The notes below the pieces were generated by a model. The model did no database searches. It was given only the letters and a program-made list of their open reading frames with translations, and had not been told where the DNA came from. Source: Chinchilla lanigera (taxonomy: Eukaryota; Chordata; Mammalia; Rodentia; Chinchillidae). Taken from it: a stretch of DNA of 64,000 nucleotides. The stretch is taken from the NCBI RefSeq assembly GCF_000276665.1, contig NW_004955446.1, positions 14,434,398 to 14,498,397 of the forward strand, in the 5' to 3' direction. Both the position numbers and the translations under genes were made by a program. Below, piece after piece: positions 40,901-55,900 of the stretch. Each line of letters begins with the position of its first letter. Position 1 is the first letter of the stretch.

Positions 40901-43900
40901 TGTGAGGCTGCCTTGACCACTGTCTGCCTCACACATCCTGGCTGCTCCAGTTGGATCTTTACATGGGCTATGGTTGGGTCTAGACCTGGTAACAAGGCTT
41001 GCTTTCTGCTTTCAGACATCTTTGATCGTCTCTGCTCATTGCTTTCCATTCGTATCCAGTTAGTACCTGCTTTGGCATTGCAATACTTTACGTTCCTTTA
41101 TCTTGGTTTGCTTCATTCTGCTGTTAACAGACCCTGGGCTATGGCAGGAACTATGTCTGTTTCTGTGAATCAGGTAAATGAAAGAAGAGTCAATTATCCC
41201 TAAAAGCTCATACAGAATTCAAAATTAGGGATACTTTCTTGATTATGCATTTCATCTAGAAAAGTCTGTCTTCTCCTACGCCTTCCCGGTATTGGTCAGC
41301 TTTCTTGTTGCTGCGAACAAATACCAAGAAGCCACAACCTAAAGAAAGAAATGGATTATTTGGCTCACAGTTTCAGAGGATGGAGGTCATGATTCACTGG
41401 CTCCCAGGCAGAAACATCATGGTGGCAAGGTGTGCCAAGTAAAGACACTCAGTTCATGGCAGCGAAGAAACAGAGCAGGAGAACAGCAGCAAAGAAGAGA
41501 AATCGAGATACCAGATACAGACCCCAAGATCAGGCCTCTAAGGCTCACACAGACGCACCCAGAAGCGTGCTTCTGCACTGCTCCCAAGCCAATCAAGTTG
41601 TCAATTATGCCTGTCACTTTCTCAAGTGAAGAACTTGTGTCTATTTAATGGAGCATAAAAGAAAACAGACATTTGGTATGGCATGAGCTCCAGTCATATG
41701 GTAAGAGCTGGAACTATCTGGGAAATAAGAGCAGATTATAAACTACATACCAGAAAAGGGCTGCACCACCAAGGCCCCCAATTGTCACATCAGTCAGACC
41801 ATCACCATTTAAATCCATTTCTCCGTGGATAGACTGGCCAAAAAATTTCAGTGTCTTGCCATCCCCACCAGATGGAATGCGCTATGAAAATTCGAGCAGA
41901 GAGTACCATGTCAGAAGACTGTTCAACACAGTTTCAAATAAACTTGAGAATTTAGATTGGTTACCAAAAAATTAAAAGCTCTTTTGGGAATCAAAAGGTA
42001 CTTCATGTGGCAACAGGAGGAAATTCTGAGGTGTTCCCAAAGGACACTGTTCTTTTTATTGTACACACAAACTCATTTCTGGTGACATTAGAAAAAAGGG
42101 GGAAAAATATATAATGTCATCTTGTCTAATCCTCAAGAGAAACATTACCAGCAACTGGCTCTACTTTCCAGTTCTTTTTCATCCTTATTACACAGAGATA
42201 TACAAAAGTGCTAGAAGCCTTGAAACCATCATCATACAAGCAAGGAAAGGAGTGCATTATTCTAGAGGTCAAATTGGGGCTTACTGAATTTTGTTGCACA
42301 TTCCAATTACAAATGCATATTCCAGTTACACAATGTTCATTACTGCCTATCAAAAGTTGTATTCAGATGTGTCTAGAATGTAGGGGAGGGACAGAGAACA
42401 TGGAGTTCTTGAAGGCTGCTCTGTGCACCTTACCATACACGATATTCTTGTTATCTGCGCTTGTTCATTTAGCACTGTAAAAGGTGATGATATTTGAATA
42501 GAGTCTGATGGCAGGGAGACAGGACTGAAAGACCCTCCCTAAATTGAGGGTCTTCTCATCCTCTTGATTTCTACTTAAAAATGTAAAATTAAAACTTAAG
42601 GCAAGCCAAAATGAAACATTTTTTTCCAAGTGGAAACATTTTTATGCTTAAAGTTGTGTGTCTCACTGGGAATAGTTCCATATTTTTTCAGCAACCTGAT
42701 CAGGAGGTGTTGAAGAAGTTTATTCTGGAACATTCTGCATATAAGCAGCATCTCTGGTCCTCATGGAAATGAGTAAATGGATCTTCACTTATTCCTTGGG
42801 AAAGCATTTTGCCTATAGCTAATATTCTATTTTGTTATGTTTATTTCAAACTGTACCTTAATTTACCACTATTTTACAAATACATTTTTTAATGAAAATC
42901 TATTCCATTAAATTAGTAAAAATGTTTATTTTGTGCTTTAAATGCCATTGCACTAAACTTGCAGGATTAACCCTAAGGGAGTAAAGTACTGAAACCAAAT
43001 AAAGAGAACCTCATCCTGTGTGTTTTGGTCCCATGTGCTCCAAAGGCTAATATTGCCCAATTTTAGCAGAGTATATAATGCAATAAAGATTTTTTTTCAA
43101 TACAGGGGATTAAACCCAGGGCCTCATGGATATTAGACAAGCAGTCTACCATTGAGCTATATCCTAAACCCTTTTTAAAATTTTATTTTGAGACGTAATC
43201 TTACTGATTTGTTCAGGCTGGCTTTGAATTTGTGATCCTGTCTTGGCCTCCTGAGCAGTTGGGATTTGAGATGTGTACCACTGAACCTGGCACATGAAGA
43301 TTTTTAACAGAAGTTAATCATTTACGAAATAGATAGAAGTGTTGTTACTGAAATGAGCCCTTTATTTTGTTCACTGTCATTATAACTTTATGTAAAATTA
43401 AACACAGCTTCATAATAGATGAATAGGTTCTGAGAAAAAAACAGACCAGTGAGATATAAAAAGAAATAATGTCTAGGTTTCCTTTTGTAGTACACAAACT
43501 AGAAAGTGCTCAATTCTGTTTTCGCAATAAGCAGTTGCTCAGTACCTGTCTGTGGTAGGATTACAAAAAAGCAGATGATTGCATTAGAATTTGCTTAAAC
43601 TCTCACGTTTTTATACCCCATTAGGTGATTCTTTAAATTAGTATTTTTCTCATGTGTGAAGAAATTAAATTTCCAAATGAAAGCCATTAACTGACAATAC
43701 ATTTAAAACAGGAACAATAGAAATCCCCTGCAGGTTAATGTTAATTTTTCAAAACTTTCCAAGAAGGGTTACTTGTGGGAAAATTATAAACTTTGATAAG
43801 ACAAAATTCATTTGATGAAAATATACCCATGTAATTCATAAGTACAAATTTAATGCAATTCCATTATAACAGCTTGGGTACCAATTATAAAAACAATACT

Positions 43901-46900
43901 CTCACCTCATTTATTATATGATTCATATAATTATTCTCTTACTCAGAAAGAAATATTTTAGGATGAAACACACTGCAGATGTTGAGTAGCATTGTTAGAA
44001 AGTGTTCTTTTTTGTTATGCCTTTTTTTTTTTTTTTTTTTTTGCCTTTTTGAGACAGGGTCTCACTGTGCAGTTCAGGCTGGCCTTGAGCTTACTCTGTA
44101 GCTCAGGCTGGTCTCAAACCCACAAGGATCCTCCTTCCTCAGCCTCTCGAGTGCTAGGATTACAGGCATGTGCCACCATGCCGGACTTGTTTTGCCTTTT
44201 TTCTTTAGCTCTCTGGAGATGTATTTTTGTTTTAGTTTTAGTTTTTTGTTAATATGAGTTTGCAGTATGTAATGATTACACTCCTCATGGGAGTTGGTTC
44301 ATGGACATAGTGACACATCTTACTTCTTTTTTCAGTTCCTTCTCCTGCTTCCCCCATCTCTTGATCCCTTTCCCTTATGCAAAATATCTATCTTCCTATG
44401 TCTTATTATCTATCTTTTACTTTGCTCTTTATTTATATTTTGGGTTTCTCATATAAGAAGAACAATGCAATTTAAGCTTAAATATGTTATTTAAGCTTAA
44501 ATAACAATAGTTAAAACAGTTAAAATTAAACTTTTAATAGTTAAATAGTTAAATAACAATGTTATTTAAGCTTAAATAACAATAGAAAAGAAACCAGATA
44601 AAAGTATAAAATATAAAGTAATTCCTCTATAAAGAACACTTAGGAGAGGATTAAATCTAGTTTCCCAATACAGTCAGAAATTAAATAACTCATGAAACAA
44701 GACAGGTATGGCACGGAATCCCCTTAGCACTGATGAGCAGGAATCTGCAGGTTTAATGTCTTACTTGTGCATACTCTTTCCTTATAGTTTTGCCACTCCC
44801 ATGATAAATGTACACAGCTCCAGCGTGATCATCCTCCAGTGGAGCGCCTATCACGACGTCATTGAATCCATCAAGATTGAGGTCTTTTACAGCAGCAATA
44901 GCTGTTCCAAAACGAGCCCCGCATGGCTCATTTTTGTTTTCTTTTGTGCATGAATTGTGCTTCAGAGATGAGCAGCAGGTCTGCTTAATTGGTTCCAGGC
45001 TCATTTGATATTCAAACCTTGTCTGGAAGGAAGATAAACAGGATACTTATGGGCTCCTATCACTACTAGAACAGAGTTGCTTTTTAAAGTACATGATAAA
45101 TCAGTGCTATTAAAAAATATTGGTGCATCAATGCTAATGTTTGTGAAATTTCTTAAAAAGCGAGCCTGAGAGCAAAGTTAGGATCCCAAGAACAGCTTTT
45201 AGAAGCATCAGAAGAAGATACACTGAAAATCTTAGAGGGGTTTCTTTTAGCACAGTTGAGATATAATCAGCATCATCTTTTTAACCTTAAAGAACTTAAT
45301 TTCTTTTCTTTTTTTTTTTTCGGTACTGGAAATCAAACTCCTAACCTCACAGTTGCCAGGCAGGTGCTTATGCTGATGAGTTATATACCCGGCTCAAGAA
45401 CTTAATTTCTAAATCATCAAGTTATGCCATTATCCCTTCTCTACTTAATACTGTGCTTCTTTGATAAAGCTCCTTTTATTCTCCCCTATAAGACACAGAG
45501 AAAGTTTACTTTGCTCAAAAAGCAAATTTTCTCTACAGTTGCCTAGAGTGGGAAGGGGAAGACAAAAATCCAGCAAGGAAAAAAGTACTAGAAATTGTGG
45601 AAAAACCACACTTTTGGGGTGGGTGGATGGAATAGGAATAAGACTCCTGAAAAAGTTCATAGAAGAAGTAAAATATGATAGGGGAAAAAAAAGAGACATA
45701 ACTTATGCTTTGCTATAATACAGGAGAAAATATAAGAGTTTTAACAAGCTAAATAAATAAACACTGGCTTTGCTGTGAATAGCAACACAATGTCATAATG
45801 AAGAAGCCAAGATTTTACTTACAAATGCTATCTATTGTCAAGAATGGAATTTGACTCCAGTCGAATGAAGTATCCCAAAGACCAAAGTGGTTCCTGGGAA
45901 GTATCTCATGTCTTTGCTTTGAAATTAATTCTCCTGTATCAGCCAGATCACTCTAACTGCTAATATCATCCACTTCCAGACCAGAGCTTACAAATGGTTC
46001 CAGGATGGGCATTTCAGCATGTGTGGTATCTGTCTTCCTTATCTCATATGTTCTGTATAAAATATACTGTACATTTCCAAGTAGAAAATATCTAAGGGCC
46101 AGAACAACATTAGAATTCTAAGTTTTCCTTTTGAAACTGAAGCTTCGGTGGTATGAATGGACCTTGAAAACTTCTTTGCTCTTTTTCTATAGTGAGGGAA
46201 AAATTAGAACTGCACTATTCAACAGTAGATGGACAGAAAATTTTTTCCTGGATTTCTACGAAACTCAGCTACAGTTACCTGATTCAGAGTATACACATAT
46301 ACTTTTCCTTGTTCTTCTTTCTCTGTTCCCATGTACATGGGAGCTCCAATGAGAAGGATGTCAGTGTTAGAATCATTATCAATGTCAATTGTTGTTAAAA
46401 CACTGCCAAAGTAGGAACCAATCTAGGGCACAAGACAAAACAAAACAGTCTGATGAATGCCAGATGTTCTGAAGAAAGCTAAACATCTGCATTTCTCTCA
46501 CTTCTGCCAATCTGGAAGAGGATATGAGATTCAGTTGGCAAACGGAATGAAATATAAAACTGGAGGCAGCTGAGCAATCTTTAGGCTAAAAGTATTAGTC
46601 CAATCCTTGAGGATGAGCAATTGTTACAGATTTTAAAGCTTGAGAATAGCAGAAATGATTCCCTTTAGATTTTACCTTAAAACTGGTTTTTGCTCTCAAG
46701 TTAGATTAGTGATAATGCAGGCTACCTGAACCATGGGTTATCCAACTTCTAATCTAACTTGAGAGCAAAAACCAGTTATAAGGTGAAATCTAAAGGCAAT
46801 CATTTCTGTTATTCTCCAGCTTTAAAATCTGTAACAATTGCTCATCCTTCCATCATGCCTCTCTTCCCATCATTACTAAAACAATGGAGCTGGCTGACCA

Positions 46901-49900
46901 TGGACTGACACCTCTGAAACTGTGAGCCAAAAGTATCTTTCTTCTTTAATTGTTTATCTCAGATGTTTTGTCACAGCAACACAGAGCTGAGAAATAAAGC
47001 CTAGTACATAAGAATCTGGCCTCTGATTCACTTTTACTTTCCTGGGAATCTACTGAGGATGAAATTCCAAATGTATTGCTGAACAACATTGGTGATGGTG
47101 AAAAGAAACTCTGGTTGGGATGTTGCATGTTAGCCATGAGGAATCGTAAATGAACTCTAGGTACCTGATGGAGATGATGTATTTTGGGCTTTCCAGAAGT
47201 AAATCTTGTAATGGACAAGTCCATCACAGAGATACTGGAAGGTATAGCTATGCTATCATCACAAGGAGCACTCTCTCCTGTGGGGCATGAGGCTGTAGTA
47301 CCAAGGCAGCTCCTAGGCCCGCCTGCTGTGAGTTTCCTGACACCAGCATTGTATGCTGGACTGAGGTGCAGCCAGGACATCTATAGATGAGCAAAACTGA
47401 ATCAGCCCTTCCTGTATAACCTTCTGAATTGAAATATTTACTAAAGCCCAAGAAGAAATCCCCATTCAAATGGCAAAATAAAGTTAATAAGTCTCATTTA
47501 GAAAGAGTTGGCAAACATAGAAAACTATGGAAAGAGTCAAAAGTTACAAAAGCTATTGCAATATGAAAATAACCCAAAATAGCATAGGAAGAAGTTTTAG
47601 TCTAAACGAAATTGTAAATATTGATGTTTATCTATTGTGTGTATTACTTCCCATACAACTTTTAATGTTCAAGGTAACCTAAGAAGATTTTCCAATTTTA
47701 CATGTTACAATTTCCAATTGCCTTTGGGATATCATCCACATTTTTTAGTTTCTCATTCAAAACATCATACAGTTGGGGTCCATGTTATCTCTTTAACTCT
47801 CTTTCAATTACATTTCTACTTATTTATATTCTATCTTTCCTTTGACACTCAGCCCGATTTTCATCTCTTAAGATTTTCTGCACCAATTTCAGTTTAAAGC
47901 AATCATTCTATCTTCTGAATATAATGTTTGTGTTGTTGGTATTTTTATGCTTCGTGGTGTTTTAGACCTCTTGTATATATTTTATATATCTACATCTATA
48001 CCTATTATCTACACATCTTTCCTCTACCCCCATGCAACTAAATATTCACGAGGTCAAAGATGCAGATCCTTTACTTTTTTCTAAAGAATTTAGCAGGGGG
48101 GCATGTTTATTCACAGTGGAAATTTGACATGTGTTTATTACCTTTTAAAAAATTTAGGACAATAGATAATTACATAGAAGACAATAGGTTAGTTTAAAAC
48201 AATATTTTTCGTGTTTACCTGTTCTCCATGGAGTGCCTGAAGAACCTTGATGTCTCCTTTTTCCATCCTATAGATGATGACCTGGCCTGTGTGATTGTAT
48301 CGAGGCTGTCCCGCAACATAGAGCACATCTCCAGGGGCAGTGGCAGAGTTTACTGTGTAACCTAAACAAAGAGAGACTGTAGGTCCACATCTGTCCTCTT
48401 AAAGTCTGCATATAATATATTATCAGTCATTGTAAATGGCTTCAACAATCATTTTTCTCTATTTTATGTAGACCTCTTTTTAAAAAATAATTTTAAAATG
48501 CATAGTAGAATTTGTTTAGGTTAGAATCTTCTAATATGTCCTCTGATTACCTACCACAGCTGCTTTTTTTTGAAAATGTACTCCCCCAACACTTAGCTTT
48601 TCACTATTTAAAGGCACAATGACATAACAGTTATGACAAGTACCCCACAAAAAAAGGACAGCCTTCAATTCACCATTTTGAAGCTAATCAATTGTGTTTT
48701 ATGTGGACGGGCCTGTGCTACAGACATTAATAACCACATAGTTGAGATTCTAGAAAATGTAATTTTTTTCTGAATTGCTACCAGATTTTTAGTTGTAATT
48801 TTAAATAGTTGAAGATTATTTCTCTGAACTAGAACATAAATGTGTGTTTATTACCCTGGTCATCCCTTGATGGAATACTAGAATCTAGGTGCTTTAAAAT
48901 TTTTTAGTATTGGGGCTGGGGATTTAGCTCAGCGGCAAAGCGCCTGCCTGTCAAGCGCAAGGTCGTGAGTTCGGTTCCCGGTACCGAAAAGTTTAAAATT
49001 TTTTAGTATTATATTTAAATGTACAAAGTATCTTTGAACATTTAATATATTTTCTTCTTTTGGATTTTTTGGACATAAATTTCAAACAATAGATTAATGG
49101 ATCCAAGTTTTAAAGGTTCTTATAGCATCCGGCAAATTGTTTCCAGAATGTCTGTGCTGTGAGCAGTTATGTGAGAGGCTAGTTTCATTACACCTTGCTA
49201 GGCACTGTGTATTGTTACTGTTATTTAAACTGGAAGATGTTTATTGGTGACAAACTTTAACAGAAGTGCCTTGTGTGTCTTTAATGTGCTTGATTAATGC
49301 TGCGCTTTAGCAGTTTTTCATGTCTGATTATCTCTCATTGTGTTTTCATGTTCTTTATAATTTTTAACATTCTTTTTTATGGTTTTACTTGAATTTGCAT
49401 GCATCTTATGTTGAGGCATAAGATATTTTTTCCCCGCTGTCTGTCTATCTATCTATCTATCTATCTATCTATATATATATATATATTATTGAAAGGAACA
49501 GTTAATGCTTAATTTTTTTTAACCAATTTGGCATGCTTATATCTGGTAATTTGAACAACTAATTTGAAGACAATAATATATAATATAGCAACCACTGGCG
49601 ATTCCTACTATCTTGTCTAGTGAAACTCTGTATCATTTCTAATGATTTTTTTGTTTTTATTTTTTATTCTCTTTAATAGTTTGATCAGTCTTGCATTTCT
49701 ACTGGTAATCTGAGCAACTTCACTGAAGATAACAATATGTAATATAACAACCACTGTTAATTCCTATCATTTTGTTCTGAAACCTTGTATCATTTTTATT
49801 GTTTTTGTCTATGTTGTTGGTATCCTGCTATCCTTCTTCCTCTCCTCCTCCTCCTCCTCTTCCTTCTTCTTCTTCTTCTTACTGTTACTATTAATTATTC

Positions 49901-52900
49901 TCTTTAAAATAAAAAGAAAGATACTCTTTTCTTCTATGCAGTTCCTCTTCTGGTGTAAAAACAGTTCTGTTCCAGGCGGAATCATCTCAGCGTGCTGGAG
50001 GAGCTCATGGACTGAGTATAGCTGGCATTGTGGGTGCTTTGTTCATCTGGACATGCTCAGTGACCAGAGAATATATACATAGAAGCTCAAGTTCATCATT
50101 ATGCTCTGTATTTTGAAGCATGTGCAGGAACACTTCGATACTTCTGGTTTTCACCCTTTGTCCATGGACCACACATCTACCAACATCATCACTGTAAAAA
50201 TGGAAAGATGCACATTTCCTCTGAAAAGTCACCTTTCAGATACTTGGTGGCTTTTCAGATAGGCATAACATTGATGGCCTGAGAAGTTTCCCAATGTTCT
50301 CCAAGTGAAGTGAAGATTTGCACATCTTGATTTCTATGACTTTGTAGGATTTTCTGGGTGAAATGAATAATGTACCATTTATAGAGATGGCTCAGACCCA
50401 TAATGGGAAGAGCTTGAGCTGTTTCTTTTTGTCACATTATCATTTTTTGAAAGAAGAATTAGATTTATTCTTTGTGTCTTTGGAGAACAGAGCTAAAACC
50501 ATGGGTAAAATTGACTACATTTAAATTTCAACTCTCCAGGAAGAAATGTTCTAATAACAAGGGCTGTTCATGGAACAAAAAGGGATACTATTCTTCCAAA
50601 TGTCACCACATAGTCTTCTGAACTCAGAGAAACACCACATTGCCAATTTATTTGGCAAGTATTTTACTACCAGACAATAATTTAATTTTCTTCCAAATTT
50701 TAAAAGAAGAACATAGGATCTTATACAAAAATGTGTTCATTCTGACAAATGCTAAGGGAAAACAATTCCTCAGGCATATTATGCTTTATGAAGATTTTTC
50801 CCACATTCTCATTTTTCATTATTCTTTAAGGTTTTTATGCTCTTAGACATTATAAAATAAAAAGTATTCTTTTCACACATATAACTTATTATATTTTATA
50901 TTACTATCCACAATAATGCTTAAGAAATAAACTGCTAGAAGTCATATTTATGCATACGTAAAAAGGGAAAGAAGAATGTGAAAACCAAAGGCTGCATGAT
51001 TTCATGTCACTCTACTAAGAAATATAAAAGACACAGTGGAATAAATGGAGAAAGGTTAATACATATTGATTTTTACGACTTTCTGTAATTTTCAGAGATA
51101 TTAATGCAAACAAGTGAATTACTCTTTAAAACTAAGTGGAAAACTATGTATAACACTTGGACAGTTTTTCACATACCTGATCACTTCTCTCTTTCTCTCT
51201 CTCTCTTTATTTTGTCTGTTTGAGACAGGGTTTCACTATGCAGTTCAGTCTGGTTTAAACTCACTTTGTAGCCCAGGCTGGCCTCGAACTCACAGCAATC
51301 TTCCCGGCTCACATTTCTTGTTTTAACTGGCTTTTCAGTCATATGTGTGATTATTTGTTTGGTTTAATAATTTGTATTTGATAACTACAAATGTCAGCTG
51401 ATCTATCATAGGGATAGTAACTAGCAGGTACCCATGGTTTCTTATTGTAGCTCAGGTTAAGGTAAAGAGGGAAAGAAAAAGAGAGCCAAGTAAAGGGTAA
51501 TTTTAATGAAAGGCAAATAATAAACATCATTCAAACTTAATAAGTTCTGTCAGCGCTCATAATTTCCATCTTGGAAGAAATGTGAGACGGTAAAGTGATG
51601 GGAAACGGGTTATGAGCTGTGTTGATTCTGTCCCATTGCCTCACTTCTTTACTTTTCCTTTGGAGTCTGCCTGTCACAATTAGAACAGGGAACTGTGCAA
51701 GAGGCAGGGAATACAGTCTCAGCTGTGTTCTCACCACCGAAGTGCACACTGAGTCAGTTTACCGGGTCTTGGAAGATAAGTGTGTGACTATACCCTCAAA
51801 CACATGTTCAACAGCTTCTCCTCCCACTTCATTGTGATTATTACGGATTAGCACATGCATAGTTTTTACAGCACCCACCTTTCACTCTGCTTCTTTATAA
51901 GATTTCTGTGATCTCACAACTTGAAATTCACAGAGATTTCAGAGCGACACATTCACTCTCTCCTTAATTTGTTATTTTCAGAAGGAAACATTTTGATAGC
52001 TGCATTTCAGATTTAGAATAATATTTGGAAACAAAACAAAACAAGCTTCCACTCCATGACCCCTACCTTTTCTGGGTGCTTTTCTATTTAGAAAGAAATC
52101 TTACATATATTAGACTTTATGTTGGCAAAATGTCTTGTATGCTAACTTGTGAATAAGCCAATGAAATAATTTCTGAAACGGAAAAACAAATCATCTCAGC
52201 ACACTGTAGTGAACATACACAAAAATTTCCTTTTCTGAGCATAAAGGAGTCATAATATATACATACTTTTGAAAGAGTACTTTTTTCCATTTTTATTTAG
52301 GTAGAGTTGACAAAATGAGTCATATATTGTAAGTACTGTGGTCAGGAATGAGGCCTGTTTTAATGTTTTCTCACTTGAGTGATATGATTAAATCTTAAAT
52401 TCTCTAAATCTGCTTTAGCAAACATCAATTGAGGCTTTAGGAGAGTAATAGATTTAGGATTCTAAATTTATTTGTTTTAAAGGAATGTAATCACATAATC
52501 ATAAGTTAGAATACCAAAATACTGCAGTGATATATTAATAATTAAAATATGTGAATTTCCTAAGTAGTGCCCATGTCACACACATTGCGGACTCCACATA
52601 ATGTCTTTAATTTTATAAGTACTCAATACTTAGTTTAAACAGTATTAATGTTATCTAATCTTATTACATATATCTGTACTAGTTTTCTATTACTCCCACA
52701 ACAAACTACCACAAATTTGGGGGCTTATGACAATGTAAGTGTATTATCTTATAATTCTGTAAGTTGGAAGTCTAGTATAATTATCCCTACATTACAATCA
52801 GAGCAAGCAAGTCTATGCTTTTCTCTGGAGACTATAGGGGAGAATCCACTTCCTTGCCTTTTGCAGCTTTGAGAGACCACTCATGGCTCGAGTTCATCTC

Positions 52901-55900
52901 CTCCATATTGAAAGCCAACAGCAGTGCGTCTCTCTGACCATTTTTATTCAGTCCTTTCTCCCTCTGACTACATCCAGGTGAAGTTCTCTCATCTTAGGGA
53001 CACTTGATTACACTGAAGCATATCATATGTTTCAGGATAAATGTCCCATCTCAAAAATCCTTAACTTAATTACATTTACCAAGTCTCTTTTGATATGTAA
53101 GATAACATATTCATGGGGCCAGAGATTAGGATGTGTATATCTTTGGGGTGATTATTTTACTTAGCATGATACTAAGATAAGAGGGATGTTCATTATATAA
53201 CACTACATGACAATAAAATCATACACAAGATCTACTGAATGCTAACTATCTCTTGGGCACAATACTAGACAAGCATTTTGTAGTTATTATTTAATTTAAT
53301 CTTTGTCACAACCCAAGTTATATATGCAGAATAGTTTTTACTATTTTAGAAATAATTCATTTGAGACTTTGCAGGGCAATTTGTTCAAGGAACAGGAGCA
53401 GAGTTTGAAAGCAAACACAAGTCTCTATGGCTCAAAGATATGCTTAACTGGACAGTCAGCACCGGAACTGCTTCAAGTCCTTGGTATTGTAGCATTAACA
53501 GCTTTATCATCTTTATTCTGATGGATGCATAATGTTCCACTAAGTGAATTTACTATTTCCTTGATTATCCTATAATTTTACACATTTAAAATCATGCCAT
53601 TTCCTTGAATAGCATAAATATCAATAAAATAGAAATAACTGTTCACTTGTCATTCTTAAATACTGGACTTACTTCTTAGGTTAGATCCTCAGATATGAAA
53701 TTTCTGGGTCAATGTGATATTAATACTATATTTATCTCTTAGGTTAGACATGCAAAAGTGAAATTTTCAGGTCACTGTGATATGATAACTTTTAAGATTC
53801 TGCAAATGTATTGTCAAATGTCTTTCTTAAGGAGTTATAGCCTTTTTAGGCCATCTATTATACATACAGGTAAATTTTCTGTAGTTATTCGATCTAGGAA
53901 AGAGGCCTTAGGTTAAACTGGATCTTGACTCCAAAATATTTTACATAAAACTGTCTTATAGAGTTGTAGGATATGAAGAACTTCCCTTCAAGGCCAAGGA
54001 GTTCGTTTTCTTTACTGCTGTATCTCTAGCACCAAGAACAATGCTTGAGCAACAGAGGAACTCTATAAAAATATTTGCTAAGAGTTGGGAAACCGTGTGC
54101 TGAGAGTCCTTTCCATTAGGCCCTCCTAACTGTGCATGAAGATCTTTTTTCAGTGACAAAGAAGCATCCTCCAGGCAGCTTCCAGAGTGTATAGGTCCTG
54201 AAGAGGGTACCAGACATACACCTTGTTCTCGGCAAGTCCTTAGAAGACAAGATGATGTTATATCACTGGGTATAAGTTCAAGCCACTATTCTGATTGTGA
54301 ATAGTACTGTTTAAAGAAAGGTATGAAATTCTTAAAATTCTTTTTTTTTTCAGAATCAGGAGCCATATAAAGAAACTAATGATAAAAGTGAAAGAGACTA
54401 TGAGAATCTACTCTCTAGTATATAAGCAAAGTTGAGGTTTCATTTTTCTACTTTTAGTTCCTGTCTAGCAGGTCAGGTCTTCTTGAATTTAAAGATAATC
54501 TCAGACACAGGGAAACCTCATAAAGTGCATTAACCTACTATTCCCTGCATTAGATACCGCTACTAAGAATGACCTCCAGGTTCCGTGACTTTGACTCACA
54601 AAGGCTGCTGGGAGCTCTGAAACCTTTCATAGGTTCTTAAGCTGCCTAACTCTTTAGAGTGATCTTACTATATGGTTTAAACCTATAGACGCGTGAGCAA
54701 GTAATACCAAAAACAAAAGTAGAAAAATAAACTTCTATAATTACATAAAGAGCTTACCTAAATAAGAAGCAAGAGGTTCATTCATTTTGGTAGACCCCAC
54801 TTGAAAGGTTGTATTTTGAGGGACTATGTTTTGATTGGCCTTGTGCATGACAACTGTTCCATTCCAGTCATAGGCGCCCACTGCCCCAAGCATGACCCAG
54901 TCCTTATATGTAAATAAAGAAAACAATAATATTTAATACAAATGGCAAGAGCAAACAATTAGACAGCATTAACAAAGTGATAGGTACTGTTCAAAGTGCT
55001 ATATATATATCTATATCTATCTATCTATCTACATATAAACTCATATAATATTTATAATAACCCTATTGGTTAGATGACATTATTAATATCCCCACTTTAC
55101 AGAAGAGGAAACTGAGGCACACCAAGTAACTTGCCCAAGGTTATGAAGTACGTTTGTACACTGAAATGTCAATATTCCTTTAGAAACACCATAATGGCTT
55201 TTCTTCTACCAACTACAAATAGTACTTTTCCTAATCTTGTCTTCCTACTTTATTCTTAAAAAAATCTTAAAACTTAGAATTCTAAGGAATTCTAGCAAGA
55301 CCCTTGAATACCTTCACACTGAGAAAAAGATAAAGTCTCTGTCTTTAGCAAATAAAGTAAGCATTTTATAAGGCAGAACTCAAGGTGTCTGATTCATAAA
55401 TACTAGTAAAATACAATGAGTTGTATGAGATATAATAAGGAGCTCATGAAGAGCTTTTTCCCTTATTAGATTAGAAAACATTGTTATGACCCTAGAATTG
55501 CTCATGTCATGAACTCCTAACTCTGTAATATGGACAGCTGGGTGTTATTTTGGCAGGAGGAAATCCTACCAAAATATATTTAATTTACTAGTAAGTGATC
55601 GACATACCTGTGAATAATGAGCACTGAAGCCAGTCTGAGACAGTTCCATTTCAAATGAAGCCGCTGATGGGTCAACTGTAGCTATAACCAGAAAGTATCA
55701 GCATAAGTAACTAGCGATGACTTTCAGTGCCCTGTTGACATGCAGGACACAGAGACGTGGCAGAGCCTGGAGTTTTCCCAACCAGAAGTTATAACATCTC
55801 TGGGCATTTTCAGTCATGAAATGCATTTATCAACTCAAAATTCCAAGGTAGGGCTGAGTAGAAGACAGAGAAGGGGAACAAAAGGTCTTCTGTCCCAGAA

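Larger units (their letters stand above)
39041..41750 (-). other. ITGA1: ITGA1 intron 15
   Basis: 2.7 kb. Holds an ID SINE (40673-40756), a purine-pyrimidine alternating stretch near 40372-40435 and an LTR-like remnant (41285-41650). Confidence 0.9.
41882..44764 (-). other. ITGA1: ITGA1 intron 14
   Basis: 2.9 kb. Holds an ID/B1 dimer (43085-43293), a B1-like SINE (44022-44192) and two copies of a perfect palindrome (44485-44581). Confidence 0.9.
46423..48218 (-). other. ITGA1: ITGA1 intron 12
   Basis: 1.8 kb. Holds the large inverted repeat (46610-46848) and an adjacent LTR end (46885-46995). 46996-47465 has a 144-codon minus-strand ORF that I could not link to any protein. Confidence 0.9.
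48362..54757 (-). other. ITGA1: ITGA1 intron 11
   Basis: 6.4 kb, the longest intron fully inside the window. Holds an ID SINE (48912), microsatellites (49440, 49838), a B1-like SINE (51211), an MLT1-like LTR (52675), a MIR (53225) and an L2 end (53950). Confidence 0.9.

Noticed and set aside
44753..45004. Continuous ORF of 83 codons treated as a gene of its own
   Set aside because: It is exon 14 of ITGA1 read through the donor; the last residues (VRH) are intronic.
46946..47380. 144-codon minus-strand ORF, one of the longest in the window
   Set aside because: It lies in ITGA1 intron 12, starts in an LTR end, resembles no protein I know and has no splice context; chance is the simplest reading.
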